This document shows positions 26,176-40,729 of a stretch of 64,000 nt of DNA, one piece after another. The DNA comes from Macrobrachium rosenbergii (lineage: Eukaryota; Arthropoda; Malacostraca; Decapoda; Palaemonidae), in assembly GCF_040412425.1 (NCBI RefSeq), contig NC_089741.1:36587027-36651026 (forward strand), read 5' to 3'. The translations under genes were made by a program, and so were the position numbers. Position 1 is the stretch's first letter, and the number at the start of each line of letters is the position of its first letter. Under the pieces are notes generated by a model. That model did no database searches. It was given only the letters and a program-made list of their open reading frames with translations, and had not been told where the DNA came from.

Positions 26176-27399
26176 TCCAGGCTATTAAAATCCTTGACAA
26201 TTCTCGGCTTGGTTACAGCTCACGCCGCCTCTGACTAAATCAGACATTATTCTCTTCAGAGATTTTGAAATCCTACACTATCCACCTCTGAATAAGGACA
26301 GCAGCAAACTGCCCATTGTAATATATTCAGGGTCAATTTTTCGCCGACCTAGCTTCTGGCGGCCCTACTGGACAATGAGCAGGTTTAAGCCACCAGATAT
26401 TCTCACATTTACTGAAGAGGCAATCATCTTCTTCCCTACGCGATGGTGTAAGTAAGACGAAACGGCTTCTGAAGACCTTTCTTGTTTGTTTGTTTGTTTT
26501 ATTTCATCAACCACGGGCATCAGAAATGCCAAATCATCCTCATTCATGCTAATATAATAAAATAAATAGGTTTCATCTCTTGTTGATTATTACCTCTCAT
26601 ATTTGTTATCTATTGTGATTGACCACTTGAGTCAAAACCTCTGCAAGTTCAGTCTGAACCAAGTCCAGAGCAGTGATAAGCGAGCGTTTCTTTATCACGC
26701 TGTTTGCAAGGTCTCTAGATAATGCTATGATACTCATTCCAGTATCATTGTAAATATAAAATACCCTTTCTTTATTTTTAAAGGTTATGAAAACATAAAA
26801 AATCAAATAAATGGATAAATTAGCGTTATATTCACCGAGTTAAAAATCGCCCAAAGTGGCGCGTCAAGGCGCCATAACTGACGCAACTGTTTGATCTTGA
26901 CGACGCATTTACGCGTCAATCTGAAGTCGAAGGGTTAACAGTCTCCTCTGTTAATCAAATCGGCGAAAATCAATAACATAATGCAATGAAATATATACAG
27001 GAACATACTAACAGTATGGGGAAACATTCAAACTATGTATATACCACAGAGTAATGTCCGCCTGTCAGTAAACCGAAAAAGGGAATCCCAAACTCTATAG
27101 CTAAAAGTTATAAGGCTGACAATAGCACATCGACACAGACTAAAACTAAATATTTGAAAGGTTAATGAAAAGTGCATTTAATGCTATATTTTTGCACAAT
27201 AAGTTGCGCCACAAGCCAATGGTCACCATAATTGTGTATTAAGTGAAGACAGTGGTTAGTTGCATTTTGATCATTTTCGAAAAGACACTAAAACCACCCA
27301 GAATAGTTAATTTATAATAGTTTAATACGACAACAAAACAATTTCATTGCGGTTCTTAATGATAAGGAGACATTTCTCGTCACGAAGGCAGAGGTGAGC

Positions 27400-28800
27400 A
27401 GATGAATAAACGTTCTTAGCTGACGAGTGTGAGAGCCATAAACGTTCTTAGCTGATGGGTAGAGGGCCATAAAACCTTGGCTGTTGACAGAAGTTTTCAT
27501 AAGTAATTCTTATCTGTTGGTTAAACGTTCTTAGCTGATGAGTGAGTGTTCGGGGGCGTGATGCCAAACGTTCTTACCATAAACGTTCTTGGCTGATAAA
27601 CAAACAGAGCCATAAACGTAGTGAGAGAGCCATAAACGTTCTTAGTTGAGTGAGAGCCATAAACGTTCTTGGCTTCCATAAACGTTCTTAGTCGGCGAGC
27701 CATGTTCTTGGCTGATGGTGAGAGAAATAAACGTTCTTAGTTGGTGAAGCCACGTTCTTGGCTGATGGTGAGCCATAAACGTTCTTAGTTGGTGAGAGCC
27801 ATAAACGTTCTTGGCTGATGTGAAAGCCAGATCTTGATAGTGACCATAGTTCTTGGCTGATTTTAGCCGTAAACGTTCTTAGCTGAGTGAGTGTTCTTGG
27901 CTGATGGAGCCATAAACGTTCTTAGCCAGAAACGTTCTTTGTTGAGTGAGAGAGCCATAAACGTTCTTAGTTGAGTGAGAGCCATAAACATTCTTGGCTG
28001 ATGAGAGCCATAAACGTTCTTAGAGGCCATTCGTGGTTGATGAACGTTCTTAGTTGAGTGAGAGCCATAAGAGATGGTGGAGAGCCAGAAAACGTTTTCC
28101 TTAGTTGGTGAGAATATAAAAGTTCTTGGCTGATGAAGTTCTTAGAGCGGGGCCATAAACGTTCTTGGCTGATGAGTGAGAGAGCCATAAACGTTCTTAG
28201 TTGGTGTTGTTCTTGGCTGATGGATGGAGAACAGTTGAGCGACCATAAACGTTCTTGGCTGATGGTGATTCTTAGTTGAGTGAGAGCCATAAACGTTCTT
28301 GGCTGATGAGTGTGAGAGCCATAAACGTTCTTGGCTGATGAGTGAGAGAGCCATAAACGTTCTTAGTTGAGTGAGAGCCATAAACGTTCGTGGCTGATGA
28401 GTGAGAGAACCATAAACGTTCTTAGCTGAGTGAGAGCCATAAACGTTCTTGGCTGATGAGAGCCATAAACGTTCTTAGTTGGTGAACCATGAAGTTCTTG
28501 GCTGATGGTGAGCCATAAACGTTCTTAGTTAAGTGGAGAGAGCTGTTGGTAGAGAGCCATAAACGTTCTTAGCTGGTGGTGAGTCATAAACGTTCTTGGC
28601 TGATGGGTGAGAGGGCCATAAACGTTCTTAGCTGTTATGTGAGCTATTCATGAACGTTCTTCGCTTGTAATTGAGAAAGCCATAAACGTTCTTACTTGAT
28701 AAGTGAGGGAATCAAACGCTCTTAACTGTAAGTAAAAGGGAGCCACAAACGTTCTTACTTAATAAGTGGGGAATCATGAACATTCTTCACTTGTAAGTGA
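27400..28800. repeat. 1.4-kb minisatellite between the convergent glycosyltransferases
   Basis: Dozens of ~30-bp units built on GAGAGCCATAAACGTTCTT followed by [AG]G[CT]TGATGAGTG or AGTTGAGTG. Two subtypes alternate (TTCTTGGCTGATG and TTCTTAGTTGAGTG), so the higher-order period is about 60 bp. Minus-strand frames across it are artefacts. It lies between the 3' ends of the two gene copies, 1.0 kb from one and 0.5 kb from the other. Confidence 0.9.
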
Positions 28801-29119
28801 GGAGCCTTAAACCTTCTTATATCATAAGACATAAAATAACATTTCTTTCCATATTTATTGATTATTCTCATTATGGATTCTCCACGACTTATATTTTCAG
28901 CAGAGAGAGTAATAACATTCGCTTTACATTGTTTTCTTAAGAATGACAATCAGACATTCACATTCGCAATGACATCATTCGCCGACGATTACAAACACTA
29001 ATCTTGCTGGTCAATAACAAAACACGAAATAAATAAAACTTAGGTAATTGAAAAATATGAAATGAGAAATAGAAAGACACTCAAATCTTTGGTTAACTGG
29101 GGCAATCTGCCTGTGATTC

Positions 29120-29330
29120 AATATCTGGACGATTTCTTACGATTCAATATCTGGAGGACTGCCTGCTACGATTCAGTATCTGGAGGACTGCCTGCTACGA
29201 TTCAGTATCTGGACGACTTCCTACGATTCAGTATCTGTACGACTTCCTACGATTCAGTATGTGGACGACTGTTTAGGTTTCAGTATCTGGACGACTGCCT
29301 ACTACGATTCAGTATGTGGACGACCGCTCA
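29120..29330. repeat. ~26-30-bp minisatellite overlapping the glycosyltransferase stop codon
   Basis: About seven units of the form ACGATTCAGTATCTGGACGA plus CTTCCT or CTGCCT. The unit at about 29303-29330 contains the last codons and the TGA (29309-29311) of the minus-strand gene. Confidence 0.85.
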
Positions 29331-31728
29331 GTCGCGATTCTTCTGGTGTTGGGGCAGAACGTAGACGCGGCTTGGTCGTAGATGCTACCCGACCCTTTCA
29401 AGATCGGCTGGTCGTAGCTCAGCTGGTTCCAGAAATGGATCATGTACGACGATGGGTATCTCTGTGGCGATAGATACATATTGATGCATATTACAGATGA
29501 GATACATATTGATGCGTTTAAGCGTTTACCGGAGAGGGGAAATACGTTGTCTGGGATTATACAGTTAGAGAGTTGAAACTTGAGAAAGTAATCAGCTTGA
29601 TCTTTTTATTCTCAACACTGTTAGCATACCAAGGGCTATTATAGGTGTGCCCACCTGTCATTAAGTGCCGTGACCTATAAATTATTCAGGTAACCTCACA
29701 ATCAAATGCTCGTACATATGACAGATTCTAAAGCATGTAATCGTTTTATCCTGTTACTGACTACGAGCAATGAAATGGAGACTGAAACACTAAAGATATT
29801 TTCATAGATTTGACTGAATTTTGTTACTGAGAGAAATCTTACCTTCCTAATTGGCCTCGGGTCCTGGGGCATGAACAAAGTCTTCCATATGACCGAAGGA
29901 ATCGGGTAAAAGGATCTGATAGGAAGCAAAGATACGCCAAGGCATCTTTTCTTCTTGTCCTTCACGTCACACAGATCTTTCAGGATCTAGTGAAGACGAT
30001 GGGTCCGCTGGAACCCCATTTCTCGGGCTGTTGTAAGAGAGAACCAGGAGGAGGAATGATTCAGTTTTGCTTCGGATGCAATGGAAAATCTTTGGTTAAT
30101 TTGCTATGCCAGTATACATGATTACATCAATCGATTACTAGGCTGATGTTTGAAAGCTCGCCCTTGTGTAGCTTAATTTAATCAGCTGATGAGCCTAATA
30201 CAATCTCATCTATAATTTATCATTACTAATTCATAATTTATCATTGTTCAGTTGAGATGAAAATCACTTGTTTTGTCATCTTCAGTTCACGATTCTTATT
30301 TTTTGAAAAGGACTCCCCCCCAAAATTTATACATTTTACCTGAAAATTATCTTTTATATACTCCATGACCAACTTCAGAACGGGATGGTGTCTGGAAAAG
30401 TGAAAGACGCCAGAGCCCAGAGTGAATCCTTCCTGCCAGGCGATCATGTTGGTCAATTGAGTCACCTGTCGAATGCACACGACGTCACTGTCTGCGTACA
30501 AGCCTCCCATCTTCCACACGACTGCCAAACGCATGATGTCGGCTAGGTTGATTTCAGGCCACGCTGTTCAAGCCAAAAATTTACAGTCAGTTCTTGAGAT
30601 GGTTACTGGGCATTAATTGTGAACAACATATGTTAGATTTTGAATAGATACTAACTAAAAGGGCATTTATGATTAAATTCCTTTCTGGTGAGTATTTGTT
30701 AGAATATTTCTAAATGACCTAGAAAGAGAAGATAGGACGGAATGTGAAATTTATAAGAACCTTCCTGTCAAGGAATTGTAATGATTTTTCCTTGGACTTC
30801 CTCGGACGGGGAAAAGACAAATGAGGAACGGTGGAACTAATAAAACAAAGTATACAGAAAATGTTACTTTTTCATTAAATAATGTATCTGTAACCAAAAA
30901 TAAAACTTAATATTTACGTAGACTGGTTCTTCACTTAGATTACCTGAGGTAGAACATCAGCTTTAACTGATAACAGAAGAAGGATAACAACTCCTTTCAA
31001 TGCGTCTTAGCTGTGTGGTTGGCGTCCAGAGATCCACAACAGGCCTCTTATCCATTCCAACACATTCCCACACTTACAGGCCGCCTCTGAGCTGGAGCAC
31101 CTGCTGGCATAAGGCCAGCAATGTAAAAACAACCAACCACAAATGATCTGCTTACTGTTATTTTTCCTCCACAGTCCTGCCGTGTATATATCCTCCAGGG
31201 GCGTGTTTGAGAAAACTGTCTTCAAGTCGACTTTGGCCACCCGCAAGTTCTTGTAGATCTGGGTCAGCGAGGGAGCTAGGTCATCGCTTTGATCTGCCAC
31301 AGGCGAGGTCATGATGTACCATACGAGGGCATCCGGGTTCTGCTGGGCTAAACTGAAATGAAGAAAAGTTCATTAAAAAGGACGGATGGTTCCACTGGGC
31401 TCAACTGGTTATGGTGGACGCATAATTTGGTCCCTTCGGTAGGATCGGATGGTTGTGAGTGTCCCTCTTCCAAACCAGCGACCATCACACTGAGGGCTTT
31501 GGTGCGCACTCATAGGCAAGATCTGTCCAGTCTACTTTTAAGTGGGGCCATCTCCTTCAGCCGTCATGACCTGATATGCTGTGATGACAACTGGGCAAAA
31601 CAATAAATAAATAAGCCACATCCTTCAGCGGCAAGGTATATGTACATTTGTTGTAAAGCAACATAATTCATTGACTTGTCTGAAAGACGACGTAATTTTA
31701 CCATGGAAAGAAAGAAGGACATTTCAAA

Positions 31729-31781
<53 letters not shown>

Positions 31782-31999
31782 CATCAAAGCAGAGGGTATC
31801 CGCACGAACATTAAAACATGTTGAAGAAGATCACCAGAAAAAAACATATATTTGCAAGAGTGCTTTAGTATGTCATTCAGATAAATCATTGCCTTGTCTA
31901 GCACAAAGGAGATATTACGATGAATAGTATAACTCACGAACGGTAACTTCAGAGTTCCACATCTGTCAAGTGTAAAACAATATGCACTATGTACTCTCC

Positions 32000-32050
<51 letters not shown>

Positions 32051-33091
32051 CAACTTTGTCATTTTTTCATTATTAAAAAGGCAAACATTCGCCCTTTATT
32101 CTGTCAGTATTTCAATGCGTAAATAGCTGAGCTTTCTACATATTTGATTTTCATCAGATCAAAATCACTGCAAGTGGAGTCTCACGATATCCTTTATTTT
32201 TTCCAGTATCGAAGTAAGTTCATTCAAACTGTGGAATCAATCTCTAAACACGACAATGGATTGGTTTCCTGGTAATTATCGATAGAAGAAGGCAAAATAT
32301 CTTCTATTACTTAAATTTCTTTGTATTTTGAAGGCGATTTCCACTGAAATCCTTTGAATATCATGTGAATGTGTGCAAGAGATTTCATATTTCATTGATT
32401 TTTGAAGTGACTTTTGAGATTCTGTATGATTTTACCTTCTTCCAAGCGCACTCATGAAAACCAACACCTGGATGCAAATTATGAATATGCCAACAAGGTT
32501 CCGAGGACCCATTCAACTGTAGTTTAAACAAAGAGGAGTGGAAATCAAACAAAAGGTTATGGAAGACACTCGATGCCTGTTTGTTTACCTTTCAACCGCA
32601 CACCACACTCGATAAGACGGCTTGGGGTTGCAGGAGCTCTCTTGCAGAAAGATGTTGTAAGGAGCAGACCTCCATTCAGACTCGTAACTGAAAAAAGTGG
32701 GATATTATTACGAAAAAAGAATAAACATACTTGACGAAAACACGTAGGGTCACAATCAACCACTTATTTGGTAAATAGGAGCGAATGCAGTGCAGGGAGA
32801 CAGGGGTAGGCGTGAGAAACACTGAATGTCCCTGTGTCCCTACTCTGCATACAACCCGATAAATATGTCATTATGTATCATTACACTCATGTACGCAAGA
32901 ATTAGTGTATAAAATATATCACCTGAAAAGGTCATCCAATTGCAAGGACCTTCCCTGAGGCGCTGAACTGGAGAGAGGGCATCCACCGCCGTCCCCTGGA
33001 GTCCTGAATTCATCTGACGAAGACGGGACCGTCGAAGGAACTTCGAGTTGTCCCGTTGGGACATTGAAATGGGAAGATGCTGAATCGTTTT
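29309..33091 (-). CDS. Alpha-1,4-galactosyl/GlcNAc-transferase-like (GT32), near-intact, first exon not found
   Basis: Exons in transcript order: 32923-33091, 32589-32687, 31156-31352, 30340-30563, 29843-30027 and 29309-29461. All junctions are canonical and phase-matched. The protein has NIFLQESSCNP, WCAVES, IMTSPVAD, FSNTPLEDIY, NLADIMRLAVVWKMGGLYAD followed by the metal-binding DSD motif, FHFSRHHP, GPIVFTRS, RSFYPIPSVIW and a terminal SYMIHFWNQLS...CPN block. This is the A4GALT/A4GNT order (sugar-binding DXD region plus Gb3-synthase carboxy domain). Insect relatives extend glycosphingolipids in the Golgi; the acceptor here is unknown. The membrane-anchor exon expected to the right (donor in phase 1) was not found and may lie beyond or in the assembly gap. 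Exon 29843-30027 is 185 nt, one short of a multiple of three: after FTR the frame needs one base (a C run) to continue as LKDLCDVKD. This may be a sequence error. Convergent with the broken copy. Confidence 0.8.
31380..32560. other. Intron of the minus-strand glycosyltransferase with (GA)n arrays
   Basis: GA arrays at about 31733-31779 and 32003-32047. No exon seen in this 1.2-kb interval. Confidence 0.8.
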
Positions 33092-33269
33092 CTGTTTGGA
33101 AGAGAAATGTGCTGTTCAGAATGCAGAGCACAGAATTTAAGCCAAAGGCGAGTCTTGCTTCAGTGCCTGAAATACTTGGCATAGGTGACAGGGTCTAATT
33201 TTTGACAAATAATAGCACAGAAATTTTGCTTTGCTTCACTCTCGTTCCATAACAGAACCTTACTTTTTA

Positions 33270-33475
33270 AATACAATTTTCATTGGTTACAGGTTGCTCC
33301 ATGAACAAGAGCCTGTGCTGGTATAAGGCCAACTGAATCTACAACAACAACAAAATTGAATACCCCACAAGCACACATTTAAGAAAGCGTCAGTGGGTCT
33401 GCCCAGACTGTTCTATCTTCCTCCGTTTTTCCTTTTCCAAACGCATGTAAGACGAGATTAGCACCAGGGCTAATT
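33270..33475 (-). repeat. Dispersed element E, inverted copy
   Basis: Carries GAGCCTGTGCTGGTATAAGG, GTGGGTCTGCCCAGAC and CATGTAAGACGAGATTAGCA, the reverse complement of the element at 19.2-19.42 kb. Confidence 0.7.
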
Positions 33476-33529
33476 TTTTTATAGCAAAACGAAAAGATAA
33501 TCGCCTACTGTATTATGTACACACATTAT

Positions 33530-33995
<466 letters not shown>

Positions 33996-34004
33996 TTTAT
34001 TAAT

Positions 34005-34184
34005 CTGTTAATTTGTCTTTTCTTTTCTAGTAACTGATCTCTTCTTTCTGTATTTCCAGTTACCTTCTGTTACTTCTTTCTAATGAACATCTTAATATTC
34101 TTTGGAAGCTTGAATTTCAAGTCAGTGGCCCCTGTGGGTTTGCTCCATATGAACAGGGTTCAACTTCTGAATAATAATAATAAC

Positions 34185-34230
<46 letters not shown>
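34005..34230 (-). repeat. Dispersed element B with (AAT)n
   Basis: Reverse copy: GGAAGCTTGAATTTCAAGTC, CCCCTGTGGGTTTGCTCC and GGTTCAACTTCTGAATAAT leading into the AAT array (34170-34229). Confidence 0.85.
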
Positions 34231-34304
34231 CTGACCTTCGAATGCCACCTCATATGAAAATCGTACGCGAGACAGCATGCGAGAATGTGTGTGTAAACAG
34301 CAGT

Positions 34305-34305
<1 letters not shown>

Positions 34306-34370
<65 letters not shown>
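34306..34370. repeat. (GA)n microsatellite
   Basis: Perfect GA array. The interval 34.4-35.1 kb has no supported gene. Confidence 0.95.
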
Positions 34371-34372
<2 letters not shown>

Positions 34373-35099
34373 TAGGCTAATAATGACCTCCACTCGCAAT
34401 GCAGCCAGAACTCGTGAGATAAATGCCCAAAATACTGAAACTTGTCCGATTCGATAATCGCGTTTATTGAACTCGCATGCTGGAACCGTCCGCACGGCGC
34501 AAAGTCCAGCGCAAGACCGCGCCGAAAGCAGGAAACCGAACGAGAAGTCGCATCGTGTACAGTACATACACCAAGCTAATTAACTGCCATAGAGAAATAT
34601 GAATTTGTTCTTCGGCTTGCACCCTCTTCATTTAACATCATGTATTAGGAGAGGCTTGACTGACTGATTTACGGTTACTAAAACTGGCGTCGCAAAGGTT
34701 CTAAGGTTCCCTTAGAAAAATATCGAAGGTAAATCGGTCGCTTCCTTACGGTACTTTTCTGGCTACTGTTGTCATTTTTCTCCGTGTCATATGACAACCG
34801 TTGTTCTGGCAAACGGTTTCCCATAAGGGCGAAGATAATCTTAATGAGTTGGTCAATAATCGTCATGAAGATAATGTGCAGTAGTACACTTTGAAGAGAT
34901 CACGACAAGTGACGGAACAGCTGTGGTGTTGTGTTCCCAGTAGATGGAACAAAGATTCAATCATCGTTTCTTTATCCATCAACTACATTTGGAAGAACGC
35001 AAAAGATTTATAAAGCATTGGGGAACTAATACAAGGGTGATCAACAACCAAAAAGCCATCGAATTCAACGAAATCTACGTACATGAAAACCTTGCCCCA

Positions 35100-35220
35100 A
35101 AAGCATATATATATGTATATAAATATATATATACAGTGTATATATATATATATAATTATATATATGTACACCATGAATCAAAAATATACACGGTATACAT
35201 TTATCTGTCCTGTCATCCAC

Positions 35221-35310
<90 letters not shown>
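35100..35310. repeat. (AT)n, (AAT)n and (GA)n arrays
   Basis: Imperfect AT at 35103-35166, AAT at 35222-35263 and GA at 35264-35308. Confidence 0.95.
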
Positions 35311-35311
<1 letters not shown>

Positions 35312-35609
35312 CTTATCGAAACCCTCATGAGATGAACCTTACATCTTGGATAATAATCCTCCCCTGTAGACTAAGTACATTTACAAATTTACCGGCATTA
35401 TGAGTGCTCCCAGACGATTCTCTCTCTCTCTCTCTCTCAACGCCTAAACTGCTACGCACAGTCAAGCAAAATAAACCGCAAGCAATAAACTACAAAATGA
35501 TTTACGGTTGTCTGAGTCTCATCTGTTTCGACGGAAGTGTCAACAATGCACATTTCCGGCTCCGGCGTAAAACTACAGGCAATGATAACGGTCAAAGCGA
35601 ACAATTATC

Positions 35610-35745
35610 TCCTCCGCCTCCCCCTCCTCCTCACTCCTCCTCCTCCTCCTCCTCTCCTTCTTCGGCGTTCGCGGTCAGACAACGGCCCTAAAGAAGAAAG
35701 AAGAAGAAGAAGAAGAAAGAAGAAGAAGAAGAAAAGGGTGGGAGT
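35610..35745. repeat. CTC-rich and (GAA)n low-complexity tract
   Basis: Purine/pyrimidine-asymmetric sequence: CCTCCT repeats followed by AAGAAG repeats on the same strand. Confidence 0.85.
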
Positions 35746-35828
35746 ACCAAGAGTAGGTTTCAAGATTGTCAGTGCATTTGTGGAAAAGAGAGTGCTCTGT
35801 CACCTCAGGATTTTTAAGGATGAGGAAC

Positions 35829-35831
<3 letters not shown>

Positions 35832-35898
<67 letters not shown>

Positions 35899-35899
35899 C
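35832..35899. repeat. (CT)n(GT)n microsatellite
   Basis: CT array followed by a short GT run, about 100 bp left of the assembly gap. Confidence 0.95.
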
Positions 35900-36000
35900 A
35901 AGCAACTATCCAAGGCACACGATATAAGAGCATATCAAGAAGTCTTCTCATTAACAGACCACATTTAACAGTTATGGCCACATGATGCAGAATAAGCCAC

Positions 36001-36500
36001 NNNNNNNNNNNNNNNNNNNNNNNNNNNNNNNNNNNNNNNNNNNNNNNNNNNNNNNNNNNNNNNNNNNNNNNNNNNNNNNNNNNNNNNNNNNNNNNNNNNN
36101 NNNNNNNNNNNNNNNNNNNNNNNNNNNNNNNNNNNNNNNNNNNNNNNNNNNNNNNNNNNNNNNNNNNNNNNNNNNNNNNNNNNNNNNNNNNNNNNNNNNN
36201 NNNNNNNNNNNNNNNNNNNNNNNNNNNNNNNNNNNNNNNNNNNNNNNNNNNNNNNNNNNNNNNNNNNNNNNNNNNNNNNNNNNNNNNNNNNNNNNNNNNN
36301 NNNNNNNNNNNNNNNNNNNNNNNNNNNNNNNNNNNNNNNNNNNNNNNNNNNNNNNNNNNNNNNNNNNNNNNNNNNNNNNNNNNNNNNNNNNNNNNNNNNN
36401 NNNNNNNNNNNNNNNNNNNNNNNNNNNNNNNNNNNNNNNNNNNNNNNNNNNNNNNNNNNNNNNNNNNNNNNNNNNNNNNNNNNNNNNNNNNNNNNNNNNN
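36001..36500. other. Assembly gap of 500 N
   Basis: Exactly 500 unknown bases. A round number indicates a placeholder length for a scaffold join, not a measured gap. Confidence 0.98.
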
Positions 36501-36663
36501 CTTGTGATTCTTGTGTTGAATAAATCCGGTAGTGTAGTCTTTCAAACTGCCATCACGCTTATATAATAAGTACGATGCATATGGCCTCCAAACTACTGTT
36601 ATTTCTGGTGTGAAGTGCTTCTAATGGATATTTATTTTATAGAGTGATGTAAACTATACGAGG

Positions 36664-36748
<85 letters not shown>

Positions 36749-36750
<2 letters not shown>

Positions 36751-36904
36751 CAAAGGATTGGACCAGACATTCTCCAAAAGACTAACACGTAGCAGAATTT
36801 ACACCATGTAAGCCAGGTTTAAAACACCTGACTGTCGTTCCTGACATATATAAAGCCGTTTTTCTTTTTGTATGTATTTTCCTTGAGAATGTCTTGTGAT
36901 GCCG

Positions 36905-36984
<80 letters not shown>

Positions 36985-37528
36985 AGCGTACCCCAGTTTA
37001 ATGGGTCTCGCAGTGGTATGTAATGCGGTTGCTTGCGTCATTTTCGTTATCTGCTGAAAGCCCCGCCCCCAAAAAAAAAAAAAAACTTTTTATTCACTCT
37101 GGTTTCACTGGAGAAACGATTGCGTTTATTTAATAGGATGATGATTAGAACATTTACCTAAACAGTGTTTACGCCCCCTCATGTGGTGCACTGTAGGCAT
37201 TACTTAAGGTTCTTTGCAGCGTCCCTTCGGCCCCTAGCTGCAACCCCTTTCATTCCGTTTACTGTACCTCCGTTCATATTCTCTTTCTTCCATCTGACTT
37301 ACCACCCTCTACCAATTGTTTCACAGCGCAATTGCGAGGTTTTCCTCCCTGTTACACCTTTAAAATCTTTCGACCATCAATTTTCCTTTCAGCGCTGAAT
37401 GACCTCACAGGTCCCAGCGCTTGGCTTTATTTGATTACGTTAATTAATAATCGTTCACAATAGTATGTCGCATAAAAATGTGATGTTAACAGTAAAACTA
37501 ATGAACACTAGCATATATTGTATATACA

Positions 37529-37589
<61 letters not shown>

Positions 37590-38351
37590 CTCAATATATA
37601 TACCGTATATATATTATCAGTATATAGGATATATTCATATATGTTTATAATATGCAGATAAGGAGAGATAATAATTTTTGACCCAAAATAATATTCCACT
37701 TCCTTTCCTTATGGTTTTTGTGGCTTTATTGTGTTCAGTAACAAAAAAAAATCTTAAACTTTTGTATGTATATATATGTGTATATATATATATATATATT
37801 ATATATATATCAATATATATACCGTATATATATTACCAGTATATATGTTTATATATATATAATATTCAGATAACGAGAGATAATAATTTTTGACCCAAAA
37901 CAATATTCCACTTCCTTTCCTTATGGTTATTGTGGCTTTACTGCGTTCGGTAACAAAAAAATCTTAACTTTTGTATTTACTTAAATTCTTAAAGGCATCC
38001 GTGCACTTACGTAAAATATACTTTATAAGAGTCCTTTGAAAAACGACAATTCGATCAGTGTGGAATTATTTTTGAATTCGAGGCTTCGATAAAAAATGGA
38101 AATAATAGTTTTTTTTATCTTACATAATTTCGAGAATTCAATTAACCATAGATTTTTGTAAACCTCACTCTAATAAAAAGAAAGGTACACATTACAAAAT
38201 TCCTGCCATTTTGTGTCAGCAATGGGACGTTGAAACCAAGGTTAAAACAATGGAGCAATTTGACTGTTTGCGAAGTACTTACAGAAACACTTCACAAACA
38301 GCAAGGATAGCATTACCAGGTTGGTGTCGAGAATAGCGAGTCAAAATATCG

Positions 38352-38355
<4 letters not shown>
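36749..38355. repeat. Segmental tandem duplication, copy 1
   Basis: Starts CAAAGGATTGGACCAGACAT and ends GAGTCAAAATATCGT. It contains a (CT)n array (36907-36981), element A (about 37170-37425), (AT)n and two units of an AATAATTTTTGACCCAAAA repeat. The order is the same as in 38437-40402. Confidence 0.9.
37170..37428 (+). repeat. Dispersed element A (in duplication copy 1)
   Basis: GTGGTGCACTGTAGGCATTA, CTAGCTGCAACCCCTTTCAT and CAGGTCCCAGCGCTTGGCTT. Confidence 0.9.
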
Positions 38356-38424
<69 letters not shown>

Positions 38425-38436
38425 ATGTGTGTGCAT

Positions 38437-40402
<1,966 letters not shown>

Positions 40403-40554
40403 AATTCACTGCCAGTTTCTTCATGTCAAATTTGCAGTTTAAAGTCAAGATCGTGGAAGTTCCAGACTTTCACTAAAGATCAATCAGTTCGCCTTGTATT
40501 TAACTTAAAATTATATTTATTTATATATTTGTTCGTTAAACTATTTTTTCTTTT

Positions 40555-40688
40555 CTAATCTCTTCTCAGTGTATTTCCTGTTACCTTCTGTTACTTCTTC
40601 CAAATGTACACCATGTTCTTTGGAAGCTTGAATTTCAAGTCAGTGGCCCCCTTTTGTGGGCTCGTTTCATATGAATGGGGTTAATCTT

Positions 40689-40725
<37 letters not shown>
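40555..40725 (-). repeat. Dispersed element B with (AAT)n
   Basis: Reverse copy: TTCCTGTTACCTTCTGTTAC, GGAAGCTTGAATTTCAAGTC, then TTCTGAATAAT into the AAT array. Confidence 0.85.
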
Positions 40726-40729
40726 TTGA

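Larger units (their letters stand above)
22345..26378 (+). pseudogene. Alpha-1,4-glycosyltransferase (GT32, A4GALT/A4GNT-like), broken copy
   Basis: Seven exons can be placed: 22345-22444 (ATG at 22348; acceptor just before, so a 5' leader intron is likely), 22682-22900, 23074-23170, 24213-24406, 24975-25192, 25491-25691 and 26260-26378. Exon 1 encodes a type II Golgi signal anchor (GLLTLFIIVMLAFNITIH). Later exons carry FNIFLMETSCNP, a CSVES junction, NVMTSPEVD, FRGTPLQELY, NLA..MMRMALVERG, the metal-binding DTD and an IHL(W)NK motif. Family enzymes are Golgi transferases of alpha-1,4-linked sugars. Against the minus-strand copy at 29.3-33.1 kb, exons 2, 3, 5, 6 and 7 carry indels that break the frame: for example exon 5 is 218 nt versus 224, with losses of 1, 3 and 2 nt in runs of G, G and A. 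Probably a pseudogene; unpolished sequence is the alternative. Confidence 0.7.

Noticed and set aside
27967..28381. Minus-strand frames with repeated KNVYGSHS or SQERLW words
   Set aside because: Translation of the 27.4-28.8 kb minisatellite. Frames shift between units and no start or splice context is kept.
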